A stretch of DNA of 33,395 nt from Zymomonas sp. (GTDB lineage Bacteria; Pseudomonadota; Alphaproteobacteria; Sphingomonadales; Sphingomonadaceae). The stretch is from contig JAIYAJ010000153.1 in NCBI GenBank assembly GCA_027489105.1, positions 1-33,395 of the forward strand, in the 5' to 3' direction. The notes under the pieces are model-generated. The model saw nothing but the letters and a program-made list of their open reading frames with translations, did no database searches and was not told the DNA's origin. This document shows, piece after piece, positions 1 through 9,353 of this stretch; positions within the stretch are counted from its first letter, which is position 1; every line of letters starts with the position of its first letter. The translations under genes and the position numbers were made by a program.

Positions 1-675
1 CATCGCCAGCTCCATCTGGATCGCGTGAACCCCCTCCTGCGGCTGTCCGTAGTGGCGCGTCGTCCAGCCGCCCCGGAAACGCCCGTCGACGACATGGCTC
101 TCGCCGCTGCCGGCCACCACCGCTTCGGCCGCCTCACGCAGCGCGGGGGCGCAGGTCGAGCCGCCGTTGGTGCCGATGTTGAACAGCGGCAGCTGGCCGT
201 CGAACAGGCGAGGCATGTGGCTGAGGATCGAATGGGCGTCGTAGAGTACGACCTGGCCGTGGCGGGCTCGCAACCGCTCGATCTCCGCCGTCAGCGCCTG
301 ATGATAGGGATCGAAATAGCGGGTGCGGCGATCGGCGATCTCCTGCTCGTCGGGCGTCCGGTCGCGGTAGAGCGGCTCGCCCGCGAAGCTTGTCGTCGGG
401 CAGAGTTCGGTCGTGGTCATGCCCGGATAGAGCGAGGCGCCCGAGGGATCGCGGTTCACGTCGATCACGCTGCGCGAGATGCGGGTGCGGACGGTGGTCG
501 CGCCGAGGTCGGCGGCGAAGCCATAGACCTTGTCGATCCACCAGTCGGCATCCTTGCGGGCGAGCCAGAGCGACGCGAAGCGGTCTTCATAGTCGGCGGG
601 AATGTCGGTGCCGCTATGGGGGAAGGCGACGATCAGCGGCGCCTCTCGCTGCTCGATCTCCAGCCAGCCGGTCAT
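1..675 (-). CDS. hutG: N-formylglutamate deformylase HutG (partial, C-terminus off the left edge)
   Basis: This enzyme hydrolyses N-formylglutamate to glutamate and formate, the last step of the HutF/HutG branch of histidine breakdown. The frame reads open from ATG at 675 to base 1, giving 225 codons without a stop. Family hallmarks of the formylglutamate amidohydrolase fold are visible: an early [10 protein letters not shown] stretch, [19 protein letters not shown] in the middle, and LYDAHSILS followed by a GTNGGS stretch. The start ATG overlaps the stop of hutH (stop 672-674), so the two are translationally coupled. The C-terminus is missing only because the window ends. hutU, expected nearby, would have to lie further left. 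Identification is firm because of both the motifs and the hut context. Confidence 0.93.
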   Translation of the reverse strand, partial: MTGWLEIEQREAPLIVAFPHSGTDIPADYEDRFASLWLARKDADWWIDKVYGFAADLGATTVRTRISRSVIDVNRDPSGASLYPGMTTTELCPTTSFAGEPLYRDRTPDEQEIADRRTRYFDPYHQALTAEIERLRARHGQVVLYDAHSILSHMPRLFDGQLPLFNIGTNGGSTCAPALREAAEAVVAGSGESHVVDGRFRGGWTTRHYGQPQEGVHAIQMELAM

Positions 676-2201
676 GCGATCCCCGGCAGGTCGCAGGCGG
701 AGGCCCGCACGACGGCGCCAGAGCGGACCAGCGCGTTGGCGGCCTCCATGTCGGGGTGGAAATGACGGTCCTCGTCGAGCATCGGCACCTGCGCCCGCAA
801 CAGGCGGCGGACCGCCTCGAGGGCCTCGCTCGACGCCAGCGGCTGGTGGAAGTCGCAGCCCTGCGCGGCAGCCAGCAGCTCGATCCCCACCACCGCCTGC
901 GCATTGGCGGCCATGTCGAGCAGCCGGCGAGCGCCATGGGCGGCCATCGAGACATGGTCCTCCTGGTTGGCCGAGGTCGGCAGCGAGTCCACGCTGGCAG
1001 GGGTCGCGCGCTGCTTGTTCTCCGACACCAGCGCCGCCGCCGTCACCTGCGGGATCATGAAGCCCGAATTGAGCCCCGGCTTGGGCGTCAGGAAGGCGGG
1101 CAGGCCCGACAAAGCCGGATCGACCAGCATCGCGATGCGCCGCTCGGTGATCGATCCGATCTCGCAGATGGCGAGCGCGATCATGTCGGCGGCGAAGGCG
1201 ACGGGTTCGGCATGGAAATTGCCGCCCGACAGCGCCTCGTCGGTATCGGAGAAGATCAGCGGATTGTCGGTGACACCATTGGCCTCGATCTCCAGCGTGC
1301 CGGCGGCGTGGCGCAGCATGTCGAGCACCGCGCCCATCACCTGCGGCTGGCAGCGCAGGCAATAGGGGTCCTGCACCCGGGCGTCGCCTTCGAGATGGCT
1401 CGCGCGGATCGCCGATCCGGCCATCAGGTCGCGCAGCGTCGCGGCGACCTCGATCTGGCCCGGCTGGCGGCGCAGCTGGTGGATGCGGTCATCGAACGGT
1501 GTGTCGGAGCCCTTAGCCGCCTCGGTCGCCAGCGCGCCGGTGACCAGCGCCGACTGGAACAGGGTCTCGGTCTCGAACAGGCCAGCCAGCGCATTGGCGG
1601 TGGAGAATTGGGTACCGTTGAGCAGCGCGAGCCCCTCCTTGGGGCCGAGCGTCAGCGGGTTGAGCCCGGCCTTCGCCAGCGCGCCGCCGGCGGTCAGCGT
1701 CTTGCCGGCGATCTGGATATGGCCGACCCCGATCATCGCTGCCGCCATATGCGCGAGCGGGGCGAGGTCGCCGCTGGCGCCGACCGAGCCCTGGGCGGGG
1801 ATGACGGGGGTGAGCCCTGCGAACAGCATCGCTTCGAGCAGCCGGATCGTCTCGGGCCGGACGCCCGACGCGCCCTGCGCCAGGCTCGCGAGCTTGAGCG
1901 CCATCATCAGCCGCACCACGGGCACGGGGGAGGGGGCGCCGGTACCGGCCGCATGGCTCAGCACGATATTGCGCTGGAGCGTGGCCAGATCCTCGTCACC
2001 GATCCTGACGCTGGCGAGCTTGCCGAAGCCCGTGTTCAACCCATAGACGGGTTCATGCCGCGCGATGATCCGCTCCACGGCAGCGGCGCTCGCCTCGATC
2101 GGCCCCATCGATGCCGGATCGAGCGTCGGCACCGCGCCGCGATAGATGGCGCGCCAGTCGGCCAGCGTCACCGCGCCGGGCTTCAAGAAGATCGTGTTCA
2201 T
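672..2201 (-). CDS. hutH: histidine ammonia-lyase HutH
   Basis: Histidine ammonia-lyase converts L-histidine to urocanate and ammonia in the cytoplasm, the first step of the Hut pathway. The 509-residue product has the usual length. It carries the Ala-Ser-Gly triad (residues 142-144, in [13 protein letters not shown]) that cyclises to the MIO electrophile. It also has the YGLNTGFG block near residue 53 and the late FHQPL motif. The start ATG (2201-2199) overlaps the hutI stop in an ATGA junction, and the gene's own stop overlaps the hutG start, so hutI-hutH-hutG is one tightly coupled leftward operon. The open frame extends far upstream inside hutI, but those residues are out-of-frame hutI sequence. 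MNTIFLKPG is the family-like N-terminus. Confidence 0.97.
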   Translation of the reverse strand: MNTIFLKPGAVTLADWRAIYRGAVPTLDPASMGPIEASAAAVERIIARHEPVYGLNTGFGKLASVRIGDEDLATLQRNIVLSHAAGTGAPSPVPVVRLMMALKLASLAQGASGVRPETIRLLEAMLFAGLTPVIPAQGSVGASGDLAPLAHMAAAMIGVGHIQIAGKTLTAGGALAKAGLNPLTLGPKEGLALLNGTQFSTANALAGLFETETLFQSALVTGALATEAAKGSDTPFDDRIHQLRRQPGQIEVAATLRDLMAGSAIRASHLEGDARVQDPYCLRCQPQVMGAVLDMLRHAAGTLEIEANGVTDNPLIFSDTDEALSGGNFHAEPVAFAADMIALAICEIGSITERRIAMLVDPALSGLPAFLTPKPGLNSGFMIPQVTAAALVSENKQRATPASVDSLPTSANQEDHVSMAAHGARRLLDMAANAQAVVGIELLAAAQGCDFHQPLASSEALEAVRRLLRAQVPMLDEDRHFHPDMEAANALVRSGAVVRASACDLPGIA

Positions 2202-3436
2202 AAGCCCTTCCACACACGGCCGTGGAGGGGGGTGTCCCCCATCCGATAGACCAGTTCGGCCAGATGCTCGACATCCCAGATGGCGAGGTCGCATTGCTTG
2301 CCGGCTTCGAGCGTGCCGGCGCGGTCCTGCACGCCCAGCGCGCGCGCGGCGTTGCGCGTCACCGCGAGCAGGCATTCCTCGACCGTCAGCCGGAACAGCG
2401 TCGCCCCCATGTTCATCGCGAGCAGGATCGAGGTCAGCGGCGCGGTGCCGGGATTGCAGTCGGTCGCGAGCGCAATCGGCACGCCCGCCGCGCGCAGCGC
2501 CGCGACCGGCGGCTTGCGCTCCTCGCGGGTGAAATAGAAGGCGCCGGGCAGCAGCGTGGCGACGGTGCCCGCCCGCGCCATCGCCTCCACGCCGTCGTCG
2601 TCCAGATATTCGAGATGGTCGGCCGACAGCGCGCCGGCCTCGGCGGCCAGCCGGGCGCCACGGAGGTTCGAGAGCTGCTCGGCGTGGAGCTTGACCGGCA
2701 GGCCCGTCTTGCGCGCCGCGTCGAACACGCGCTGCGTCTGGTCTGGCGTGAAGCCGATCCCCTCGCAAAAGGCGTCGACCGCATCGGCCAGCCCGGCTTC
2801 GGCCGCCGCCGGGATCATCTGCGCGCAGACCAGATCGACATATCCGTCCGGATCGTCGCGAAACTCGGGTGGCAGCGCATGGGCGCCGAGCAGCGTGGTC
2901 CGCACGCCGATCGCCCGCGCGCTGCCGATCCGGCGCGCGGCGCGCAGCATGCGCAACTCGGTGTCGAGGGTGAGGCCATAGCCCGACTTGATCTCGATCG
3001 TCGTCACGCCTTCGGCGATCAGCTGGTCGACGCGGGGCAGGGCGCCTTCGACCAGTTGGTCTTCATCGGCGGCCCGCGTCGCCGCCATGGTCGAGACGAT
3101 GCCGCCGCCCGCCCGCGCGATCTCTTCGTAGGAGGCACCCTCCAGCCGCAGCTCGAATTCCTGCGCGCGGTTGCCGGCGTGGATGATGTGGGTGTGGCAG
3201 TCGATCAGCCCCGGCGTGATCCAGCGGCCGCCGCAGTCGGTCGCCTCGACCGGGTCGAAGCGGGGCGCGTCGCTTGCGGGACCGGCATAGAGAATCTCGC
3301 CGTCGCGTGCGGCGATCACGCCGTCCTCGACGACGCCCAATCCTGCACCGGTCGGCCCTGCGCCGGCCATCGTCGCCAGCCGCGCCTGTTTCCAAAGACG
3401 GTCGCACCGCATGTTTCGAGTCTCCGCCATCATCAT
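2198..3436 (-). CDS. hutI: imidazolonepropionase HutI
   Basis: HutI opens the ring of 4-imidazolone-5-propionate to give N-formimidoyl-L-glutamate. It is a 412-residue amidohydrolase-superfamily protein of standard length. The metal-binding HxH is in [17 protein letters not shown], with a further metal/substrate block KLHAEQLS and the late TDCNPGTAP aspartate. I start it at the first of three consecutive ATGs (3436), because a GGAAGG Shine-Dalgarno sequence lies at a normal distance upstream. A longer reading begins with TTG at 3451 and runs into the operator. It is the first gene of the leftward hutIHG operon. The HutC-type dyad at 3451-3468 lies about 15 bp upstream of its start codon, a position suited to direct repression. 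Confidence 0.96.
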   Translation of the reverse strand: MMMAETRNMRCDRLWKQARLATMAGAGPTGAGLGVVEDGVIAARDGEILYAGPASDAPRFDPVEATDCGGRWITPGLIDCHTHIIHAGNRAQEFELRLEGASYEEIARAGGGIVSTMAATRAADEDQLVEGALPRVDQLIAEGVTTIEIKSGYGLTLDTELRMLRAARRIGSARAIGVRTTLLGAHALPPEFRDDPDGYVDLVCAQMIPAAAEAGLADAVDAFCEGIGFTPDQTQRVFDAARKTGLPVKLHAEQLSNLRGARLAAEAGALSADHLEYLDDDGVEAMARAGTVATLLPGAFYFTREERKPPVAALRAAGVPIALATDCNPGTAPLTSILLAMNMGATLFRLTVEECLLAVTRNAARALGVQDRAGTLEAGKQCDLAIWDVEHLAELVYRMGDTPLHGRVWKGL

Positions 3437-3450
3437 TGCACCGCCTTCCA

Positions 3451-3468
3451 ATAATGTATAGACATTAT
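3451..3468. promoter_or_regulatory. HutC-type operator between divergent hutI and hutF
   Basis: The 18-mer ATAATGTATAGACATTAT is an inverted repeat: ATAATGT and ACATTAT are exact arms around a 4-base core. It is strikingly AT-rich for this genome. It fills most of the 47-bp gap between the hutI start (3436) and the hutF start (3484) and ends just before the hutF ribosome site AAGGAGG (3471-3477). GntR/HutC-family regulators bind TGT-N4-ACA-type dyads, and a hutC gene is the second gene of the rightward unit. I infer that one HutC dimer represses both arms, with urocanate as the probable inducer by family knowledge. Confidence 0.75.
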
Positions 3469-3483
3469 CGAAGGAGGCCCGGG

Positions 3484-4830
3484 ATGGCGGACAGGCACTT
3501 TCATTTCGCCCAGGCGCTGCTGCCCGATGGATGGGCCGACGATGTGCGCGTCACCGTCAACGAAACCGGTTGGATCGGGCAGGTCCGGCCGGGCCAGCCC
3601 GCCGAGGCCGGCGACGAGCGCGCGGCGGTGGCGCTGCCGGGGCTGCCCAACCTCCACAGCCACGCCTTCCAGCGCGGCATGGCGGGGCTCGCCGAGGTCG
3701 CGGGGCACGGCCCCGACAGTTTCTGGACGTGGCGCGAGCTGATGTACCGCTTCGTAGGGCGGATGATGCCCGACCAGCTGCTCTCGATCGCCGCCATGGC
3801 CTATGTCGAGATGCTGGAGACCGGTTTCACCCGCGTCGGCGAGTTTCACTATCTCCACCATGACCGGGATGGCACCGCCTATGCCGACCCGGCGACGATG
3901 AGCCGCGCGATCGTCGAGGCGGCGCGGGAGAGCGGCATCGCGCTGACTCATCTCCCGGTCTTCTATGCCCAGGGCGGCTTTGGCGGACAGCCGCCCGGCG
4001 AGGCGCAGCATCGCTTCCTCCACGATGTCGACGGCTTCGCCCGGCTGGTCGAGGCGCTGGGGCCGGTGGTGGCGGAGCTGCCCGATGCGGTGCTCGGCGT
4101 GGCCCCACACAGCCTGCGCGCGACGACCGGGGGCCAGTTGCGCGCGGTCGCGGCGTTGAGCCCCGGCCCGGTCCATATCCACATCGCCGAACAGGAGAAG
4201 GAGGTCGCCGACTGCCTCGCCTGGAGCGGGGCGCGGCCGGTCGACTGGCTGCTCGACCATGCGCCCGCCGGTCCCGACTGGTGCCTCGTCCATGCGACGC
4301 ACATCACGCCGGACGAGGCACGACGGATGCGCGAGGCGGGCGTTGTCGCCGGTCTCTGCCCGATCACCGAGGCCAATCTGGGCGACGGCATTTTTCCCGC
4401 AGAGCATTTCGGCGGGGCGATCGGCATCGGTTCGGACTCCAACGTCCTGATCGACGCGACCGAGGAACTGCGCCTGCTCGAATATGGCCAGCGCCTGGCG
4501 CGGCGGCGGCGGAACCTGTTCGCCGCGCCCGGCGGATCGACCGGCGGCGCGCTCTACCGCGCGGCGCTGGCAGGCGGCGGGCAGGCGCTCGGCGCCGCCA
4601 GCGCGATCGCCGAGGGCCCGGCCGATTTCGTCACGCTCGACATGGACCATGTCTCGCTGGCGGGCCGGCACGGCGATGCGATCCTCGACGGGCTGATCTT
4701 CGCCGCCGGATCGCGCGCGATCGACGGGGTCTGGCGACGCGGGCGACAGGTCGTTAGGGGCGGTCGCCATGTGGCGCGCGACCGCATCGCCGCCCGCTAC
4801 CGCCGCACGCTGGAGGACCTGCTCGCATGA
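3484..4830 (+). CDS. hutF: formimidoylglutamate deiminase HutF
   Basis: HutF deaminates N-formimidoyl-L-glutamate to N-formyl-L-glutamate and ammonia, feeding HutG. The 448-residue protein belongs to the amidohydrolase superfamily. [18 protein letters not shown] contains the metal Hx[12 protein letters not shown] carries the next histidines, and [11 protein letters not shown] holds the catalytic aspartate. The start is fixed by a perfect AAGGAGG at 3471-3477, six bases before ATG. The stop overlaps the hutC start (ATGA). The presence of HutF rather than a formiminoglutamase next to hutI shows which of the two bacterial branches is used: two hydrolytic steps releasing ammonia and then formate. 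Confidence 0.95.
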   Translation: MADRHFHFAQALLPDGWADDVRVTVNETGWIGQVRPGQPAEAGDERAAVALPGLPNLHSHAFQRGMAGLAEVAGHGPDSFWTWRELMYRFVGRMMPDQLLSIAAMAYVEMLETGFTRVGEFHYLHHDRDGTAYADPATMSRAIVEAARESGIALTHLPVFYAQGGFGGQPPGEAQHRFLHDVDGFARLVEALGPVVAELPDAVLGVAPHSLRATTGGQLRAVAALSPGPVHIHIAEQEKEVADCLAWSGARPVDWLLDHAPAGPDWCLVHATHITPDEARRMREAGVVAGLCPITEANLGDGIFPAEHFGGAIGIGSDSNVLIDATEELRLLEYGQRLARRRRNLFAAPGGSTGGALYRAALAGGGQALGAASAIAEGPADFVTLDMDHVSLAGRHGDAILDGLIFAAGSRAIDGVWRRGRQVVRGGRHVARDRIAARYRRTLEDLLA

Positions 4831-5528
4831 CGCGTATCTCGATCCATGATCGCATCCGGCAGGAGATCGAGGAGCGGATCATGTCGGGCCTGTGGGAGGC
4901 GGGGCACAAGCTGCCGCCCGAACATGAGCTGATGACGGCCTATGGCTGCTCGCGGATGACGGTGCACAAGGCGATCGACGGCCTCGTCGACCGGGGCCTG
5001 ATCGAACGTCGCAAGCGTGCCGGCAGCTTCGTCGCAGCCCCCACCGCACACCGCGCCGCGCTGGAGATCCCCGACGTCTCGGTCGAGATCGCCGCGCGGG
5101 GGCAGGTGCACCGGCTGGGCCTGATCGAGCGGGTCGAACGCGAGGCCGACGCCCTCGACCGCGAACGGCTGGGCGTCGCGGGCGGGGCGGTGCTGTGGCT
5201 GCGCTGCCTGCACCGCGCCGACGACCGCCCCTTCGCATTGGAAGAGCGGTTGATCAGCCTCGATGCGGTGCCGGCGGCGCGCGCGGTCGACTTTGCGGCG
5301 GAGAGCCCCGGCCGCTGGCTGCTGGGCCATGTCCCCTGGACCGACGCGCGACACCGCATCGCCGCCATCGCCGCCAAGCCACCGGTGGCCGAACGGCTGG
5401 GCGTCCCGCTCGGCTCGCCCTGTCTTTCGGTCGAGCGCTGGACCTGGCGCAACGACGCGCGGATCACCTGGGTCCGGCTCACCTATCCGGGCGACCGCTA
5501 TGCGCTGGAGGCCGGCTTCCTCGCCTAA
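4827..5528 (+). CDS. hutC: histidine utilisation repressor HutC (GntR family)
   Basis: A 233-residue transcription factor. Residues about 5-70 form a GntR winged helix: IHDRIRQEIEERIMSGLW, LPPEHELMTAYGCSRMTVHKA, then a wing with GLIERRKRAGSFVA. The remainder matches a UTRA ligand domain (EERLISLDAVPAA, SVERWTWR, ITWVRLTYPGDRYALEA). It overlaps hutF by four bases and is therefore co-expressed with the genes it controls, giving negative autoregulation through the dyad at 3451-3468. Assignment to HutC rather than another GntR/UTRA regulator rests on the hut context plus the typical tail. Urocanate as effector is family knowledge, not seen here. Confidence 0.93.
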   Translation: MTRISIHDRIRQEIEERIMSGLWEAGHKLPPEHELMTAYGCSRMTVHKAIDGLVDRGLIERRKRAGSFVAAPTAHRAALEIPDVSVEIAARGQVHRLGLIERVEREADALDRERLGVAGGAVLWLRCLHRADDRPFALEERLISLDAVPAARAVDFAAESPGRWLLGHVPWTDARHRIAAIAAKPPVAERLGVPLGSPCLSVERWTWRNDARITWVRLTYPGDRYALEAGFLA

Positions 5529-5582
5529 CGCCTGTGCGCAACCATATCGGCTCCGGCGCATTGTTCTGCGACGGAGGCAGGC

Positions 5583-6455
5583 ATGCGGCTCGACGACGAA
5601 AGCGAAAGCAGCAATTTCGAGATACGGTCGGGCGGTGGCGGGGGCTTCGGGCTTCCGCTCGGCATCCCGCTGGGGCGCGGGGGGCTCGGCTGCGGTTCGC
5701 TGGTCGTCATCCTCATCATATCGATGGTGCTGGGCGTGAACCCGCTCTCGCTGCTCGGCGGCTCGGGTCAGGTCGCACCGCAGGCCGAACGCAGCGTGCC
5801 GGGCTCGGCGCCGGCCGAAAAGACGCCGGTGATGAGCCAGTCGCTCAAGATCCTCGGCTCGACCGAGCGTGTCTGGGGCCGCCTGTTCGATGCGCAGGGC
5901 GCGACCTATCGCCCGACGACCTTGGTCTTCTATTCGGGCGGCACCCAGGCCGGCTGCGGCTACGCCTATTCCTCGGCAGGGCCTTTCTACTGCCCGGCCG
6001 ACAGCCGCATCTTCCTCGACACCGGCTTCTTCGACGAGCTGGCCAACCGCTTCGGCGCACCGGGCGATTTCGCGCAGGCCTATGTCATCGCGCATGAAGT
6101 CGGCCATCATATCCAGGCGCTGGAGGGCACGCTCGGCCAGGTCCAGCGCGCACAGCGGCAGCTGAGCGAGCGCGAGGCCAATGCGCTGCAGGTTAAGGCC
6201 GAACTACAGGCCGATTGCTACGCCGGCGTCTGGGCGGCGCAGGACCGCAACCTGCTCGAGCCCGGCGATGCCGAGGCCGGGCTGCGCGCCGCGGCGGCGG
6301 TCGGCGACGACACGCTGCAAAAGGCGTCGCAGGGCGAGGTCGTGCCCGAGGCCTTCACCCATGGCAGCGCCGCCGAGCGGCAGGCCTGGCTCCGGCGCGG
6401 GCTGAGCAGCGGCGATCCCGCGCGTTGCGATACCTTCGAAGGGGCGCTGCGCTGA
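5583..6455 (+). CDS. YpfJ-type neutral zinc metallopeptidase, membrane anchored
   Basis: A 290-residue protein of the putative neutral zinc metallopeptidase family (YpfJ/KPN_02809). The catalytic HExxH is at residues 171-175 in AHEVGHHIQ, and ELQADCYAGVWA follows as the downstream metal-ligand region. Residues about 38-55 form one hydrophobic segment after a glycine-rich N-terminus, so the catalytic domain should sit in the periplasm. Cysteines in CGYAYSSAGPFYCP could pair there. The start is supported by a GGAGG-like site about eight bases upstream. It overlaps the next gene by one base (TGATG). The physiological substrate of this family is unknown, and the neighbours do not reveal it. Confidence 0.88.
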   Translation: MRLDDESESSNFEIRSGGGGGFGLPLGIPLGRGGLGCGSLVVILIISMVLGVNPLSLLGGSGQVAPQAERSVPGSAPAEKTPVMSQSLKILGSTERVWGRLFDAQGATYRPTTLVFYSGGTQAGCGYAYSSAGPFYCPADSRIFLDTGFFDELANRFGAPGDFAQAYVIAHEVGHHIQALEGTLGQVQRAQRQLSEREANALQVKAELQADCYAGVWAAQDRNLLEPGDAEAGLRAAAAVGDDTLQKASQGEVVPEAFTHGSAAERQAWLRRGLSSGDPARCDTFEGALR

Positions 6456-7216
6456 TGCAGCGCTGGCCCGACCGGCTGTGGCTCGTCCGTCACGGCCAGA
6501 GCGCCGGCAATGTCGCGCGCGACGCCGCGCATGAGGCTGAACTCGACCGGATCGCGATCCACGGCCGCGACGTCGACGTGCCGCTCAGCCCGCTCGGCGA
6601 ACGGCAGGCCGACGCGCTTGGCCACTGGTTCCGCATGGCCGATCCGGACGAGCGCCCCGACGTGCTGCTCGCCTCGCCCTATCTGCGCGCGCGGCAGACG
6701 GCACGCCGTTTCCGCGCGGCCGGCGGGGCCGAGCCCGACGAGGCGATCTGCATGGACGAGCGGCTGCGCGAAAAGGAGTTCGGCATCCTCGACGGGCTGA
6801 CGACGCGCGGCATCGGCAGCGTCCACCCCGAGCAGGCCGAGTTTCGCAGGCTGCTCGGCAAATTCTACCATCGCCCGCCGGGCGGAGAGAGCTGGTGCGA
6901 CGTCATCCTGCGGCTGCGTTCGGTGCTCGACACCATCTCGCTCCACTATGCCGGGCGCCGGGTGATGATCTTCGCGCATCAGGTCGTCGTCCTCTGCCTG
7001 CGCTACATCATCGAGAATCTGGACGAGGAAGAGATATTGGCGATCGACCGCGAGGGCGACGTCGCCAATTGCTCGATCACCGAATATCGCTTCGATCCCG
7101 ATGCCGGCCGCAACGGCGCTCTCGTGCTGGCGCGCTACAATGTCACCGCGCCGATCGAGCGCGAGGCGGCGCCCGTGACGCGCGAGCCCGACCCGATCAT
7201 GGGCGCCCGAGGATGA
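6455..7216 (+). CDS. histidine phosphatase family protein (phosphoglycerate-mutase-like)
   Basis: A 253-residue member of the histidine phosphatase superfamily. The phospho-accepting histidine is in LVRHGQSAGN (residue 13). LASPYLRARQTA follows, then a late second catalytic histidine in RVMIFAHQVVVLCLR. It starts with the ATG of a TGATG junction with the metallopeptidase gene, so the two are coupled. The extended insertion before the second histidine and the long tail after it resemble broad-specificity or phosphofructokinase-2-like phosphatases more than a glycolytic mutase. The substrate cannot be told. The neighbouring NAD(P)HX dehydratase gene begins 19 bp after its stop, so all three genes probably share a transcript. 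Confidence 0.85.
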   Translation: MQRWPDRLWLVRHGQSAGNVARDAAHEAELDRIAIHGRDVDVPLSPLGERQADALGHWFRMADPDERPDVLLASPYLRARQTARRFRAAGGAEPDEAICMDERLREKEFGILDGLTTRGIGSVHPEQAEFRRLLGKFYHRPPGGESWCDVILRLRSVLDTISLHYAGRRVMIFAHQVVVLCLRYIIENLDEEEILAIDREGDVANCSITEYRFDPDAGRNGALVLARYNVTAPIEREAAPVTREPDPIMGARG

Positions 7217-7235
7217 TGGGGGGGATGACGGCGGG

Positions 7236-8150
7236 ATGACGGTACCGGAGGCCCTCGACGCCGACTGGCTGGCGGCGCACCCGCTGCCCGACCATCATGC
7301 GGGCACCGACAAGAATGCGCGTGGCCGGGTGCTGCTGATCGGCGGCAGCCTGTTCGTGCCGGGCGCGCTGGCGCTGACCGGCGAGGCGGTGCTGCGCAGT
7401 GGCGCGGGCAAGCTCCAGGTCGCGACCGTCGACGCCGCCGCGATGGCGCTTGGCGTCCGCATCCCCGAAGCGGCGATGATCGCGCTGCCGACCGACGAGG
7501 ATGGCGAGATCGATCCGGCGGCGGTCGCGCGGCTGGAAAAGCCGGCGCGCCATGCCGATACGCTGCTGATCGGCCCCGGCATGGTGAGCAAGCCCAGCGC
7601 CGCCGCCCTGATCGAAGGCCTGCTCGATCTGCTGGAGCCCGAACAGTCGGTGGTCCTCGACGCCGCCGCCATCTCCTGCGCAAATGGGATGCACGCGCTG
7701 GTCGGGCGCCGCGCCGGCCGGGTGATCATGACCCCGCACCATGGTGAGATGGCCAGCCTCAGCGGCCTCGACATAGAGGACATTGCGAGGGACCCGCTGG
7801 AAAGCGCCCGGGAGATCGCGAAGCGCTACGCCTCGATCGTCGTCCTTAAGGCGGCGGAGACGCTGATCGTGGCCCCCGACCGTACGCCGCTGCTCTATCG
7901 CGGCGGCGGCGTCGGCCTCGCGACGGGCGGATCGGGCGACGTCCTGGCGGGCATCATCGCCGGACTTGCGGCGCAGGGCACCGACCCCTTTGTCGCGGCG
8001 GCCTGGGGCGTATGGCTCCACGGCGAGGCCGGTCGCCGCGCCGCCGAACGGCATGGCGCGATTGGCTTTCTGGCGCGTGACCTACCGGTGGAGGTGCCGC
8101 GGTTGAGGGAGGAGGCGAGTGTGGGGGCGGGGGCGATGGAGCGAACGTAA
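7236..8150 (+). CDS. standalone NAD(P)H-hydrate dehydratase (NnrD/YjeF C-terminal type)
   Basis: A 304-residue protein of the ribokinase-like NnrD family, which uses ADP (bacterial) or ATP to dehydrate S-NAD(P)HX, the damaged hydrated cofactor, back to NAD(P)H. Visible blocks are NARGRVLLIGGSLFVPGALAL, LLIGPGMVS, VIMTPHHGEMASLSG and the phosphate-binding/catalytic ATGGSGDVLAGIIAGLAAQG. There is no N-terminal epimerase domain. A complete epimerase-dehydratase fusion exists elsewhere in this window (26335-27711), so this copy is an additional, diverged dehydratase with GGSGD where the other has AGTGD. It closes the + strand run of three genes. Its last roughly 15 residues, after GFLARDLPVEVPRL, are low-complexity and not conserved-looking. 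Confidence 0.9.
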   Translation: MTVPEALDADWLAAHPLPDHHAGTDKNARGRVLLIGGSLFVPGALALTGEAVLRSGAGKLQVATVDAAAMALGVRIPEAAMIALPTDEDGEIDPAAVARLEKPARHADTLLIGPGMVSKPSAAALIEGLLDLLEPEQSVVLDAAAISCANGMHALVGRRAGRVIMTPHHGEMASLSGLDIEDIARDPLESAREIAKRYASIVVLKAAETLIVAPDRTPLLYRGGGVGLATGGSGDVLAGIIAGLAAQGTDPFVAAAWGVWLHGEAGRRAAERHGAIGFLARDLPVEVPRLREEASVGAGAMERT

Positions 8151-8371
8151 TAGTCTGAGATTAGAACGAAGCTGTCGTTCTCGCCCGGTTCCCCCAATGG
8201 CGGCATCTGACTCTATGCGACGTTCGCGCATGCCACTGCAGTTGACACGTTGAACAAGCAAGGCTGGCCCATGCCGCGTTGGCAGTTCATGGTGCCTTGA
8301 CCGAGAATACCGTGCATTCTCAGGCGTACCCAGGATGGGAGCTTCTAGCCTCCTGCATTATCAGAATTCGT
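8151..8371. other. left junction of the low-GC island, convergent gap with two small hairpins
   Basis: This gap separates the rightward dehydratase gene from the leftward island genes, and base composition drops visibly within it. A 7-bp perfect stem (AGAACGA/TCGTTCT, 8163-8169 with 8175-8181) lies 13 bp after the dehydratase stop, and a 6-bp stem (GAGAAT/ATTCTC) spans 8303-8321. Neither is followed by a T-run, so terminator function is only possible. I see no tRNA, integrase fragment or obvious direct repeat. Confidence 0.4.
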
Positions 8372-9349
8372 TTAATCCAGTTCGCATAGTTTCAGAAACG
8401 TAACAGCTCCCCGTCTAGCCACTGAACCTTTCACAGATGAACGGGCAGCCATGTCGAGCACTGTTTCTCGTGCTACAGAACTGATGAACAAGCAGCCCAT
8501 GTAGAACGTTTCAATTTCCGCAGCATCCTTGCCTACGCTGATCGCTAAGTCCAAGCCGTCAGGATCACTCTTGAAAGTGCTAATTGTTCTTGTAATCAGC
8601 TTAGCGGGAACGCTCCTGTCAATCGAATATGGGTACCAAACGCCATGTGTCTGTCGATATTGGACGAGATTTCTTACTTTCGATAACCAATTTCCGCCGT
8701 TTGATCCTTTGAGGCTTAAAAGGTTAATTACAGACTTTATCTTATCAACTAATAATTCCCTCTGTTGTTGGATAAGTATAACGTCGGGGGCTTGTTGGGC
8801 TAAACCCTCTAAGAATGATTTGTAAGAAAGCCAAAGCGCCTCGTGCGATCCATTTGTCTGAATTGCAGTGAAAAATAATGATAACGTACTAGCGTCGAAG
8901 CGCAACAAGTACTGGCCCGAGTTGATTTTGGATACGCTGCCCGCCACCCCCTGAAGCTTGGCGGCCTCGACAATCCTGACTGCGTCTGTTGCATCTAAAT
9001 TCGCGCAACTCACTCCACAAGCTCGCATATGGCCATGAGCGCCGAAAAATGCCGAGTAGTACAGCTTAATAATCAACCAAGCTATAGATCGTGGTACTTT
9101 GCGTATCTCCGAAATGCTGGCAATCGACTCGAAGCAACTGCACATTGTGCGATTAGAGGTAGCCGCAAATAGATCTGCTACATCTGCGACCGATGTGAGT
9201 TGCAACCTGAACGTGGTCGAGGAATCGACGTTGCCTACATAAAACCGTCCAGTCTTTACCCAGTCCGAAAGCGTTAATGTCAGCGCCGTTTCGGCATTTG
9301 CGATATCGGGCAACCAATATCGCCTCAAGGAATCTATCAATAGCGACAT
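8372..9349 (-). CDS. protein of unknown function with HEPN-like features, partner of the DGQHR gene
   Basis: I do not recognise the family of this 325-residue protein. It begins four bases after the stop of the DGQHR gene (TAG then ATG at 9349), so the two form one unit. A longer frame up to 9454 only adds out-of-frame DGQHR-gene sequence. Residues about 88-112 (IAWLIIKLYYSAFFGAHGHM and on) form an aromatic-rich helix much like the YYxAFFAAH helix of HEPN domains. Residues 226-240 (RNLVQYRQTHGVWYP) contain an Arg-Asn start and a His nine positions later, similar to but longer than the RX4-6H RNase motif of HEPN. The protein is otherwise soluble, with a glutamine-rich helix near 193-200. Base composition is far lower in GC than the flanking genes: one 60-base line at 8701 is only 30 percent GC. 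A toxin or RNase role is inference only. Confidence 0.7.
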   Translation of the reverse strand: MSLLIDSLRRYWLPDIANAETALTLTLSDWVKTGRFYVGNVDSSTTFRLQLTSVADVADLFAATSNRTMCSCFESIASISEIRKVPRSIAWLIIKLYYSAFFGAHGHMRACGVSCANLDATDAVRIVEAAKLQGVAGSVSKINSGQYLLRFDASTLSLFFTAIQTNGSHEALWLSYKSFLEGLAQQAPDVILIQQQRELLVDKIKSVINLLSLKGSNGGNWLSKVRNLVQYRQTHGVWYPYSIDRSVPAKLITRTISTFKSDPDGLDLAISVGKDAAEIETFYMGCLFISSVARETVLDMAARSSVKGSVARRGAVTFLKLCELD

Positions 9350-9353
9350 TCTG

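Noticed and set aside
390..2249. Long open frame on the + strand across hutG/hutH (also 2222-3454 +, 3433-4770 -, 22836-24116 + and similar)
   Set aside because: All are antisense or out-of-frame to well-supported genes. They are rich in Arg/Gly/Ala with no motif, as expected in high-GC DNA.
8163..8181. Hairpin after the NnrD-like gene as an intrinsic terminator
   Set aside because: The 7-bp stem is real but is followed by TCGCCC rather than a T-run, so I list it only as part of the gap description.
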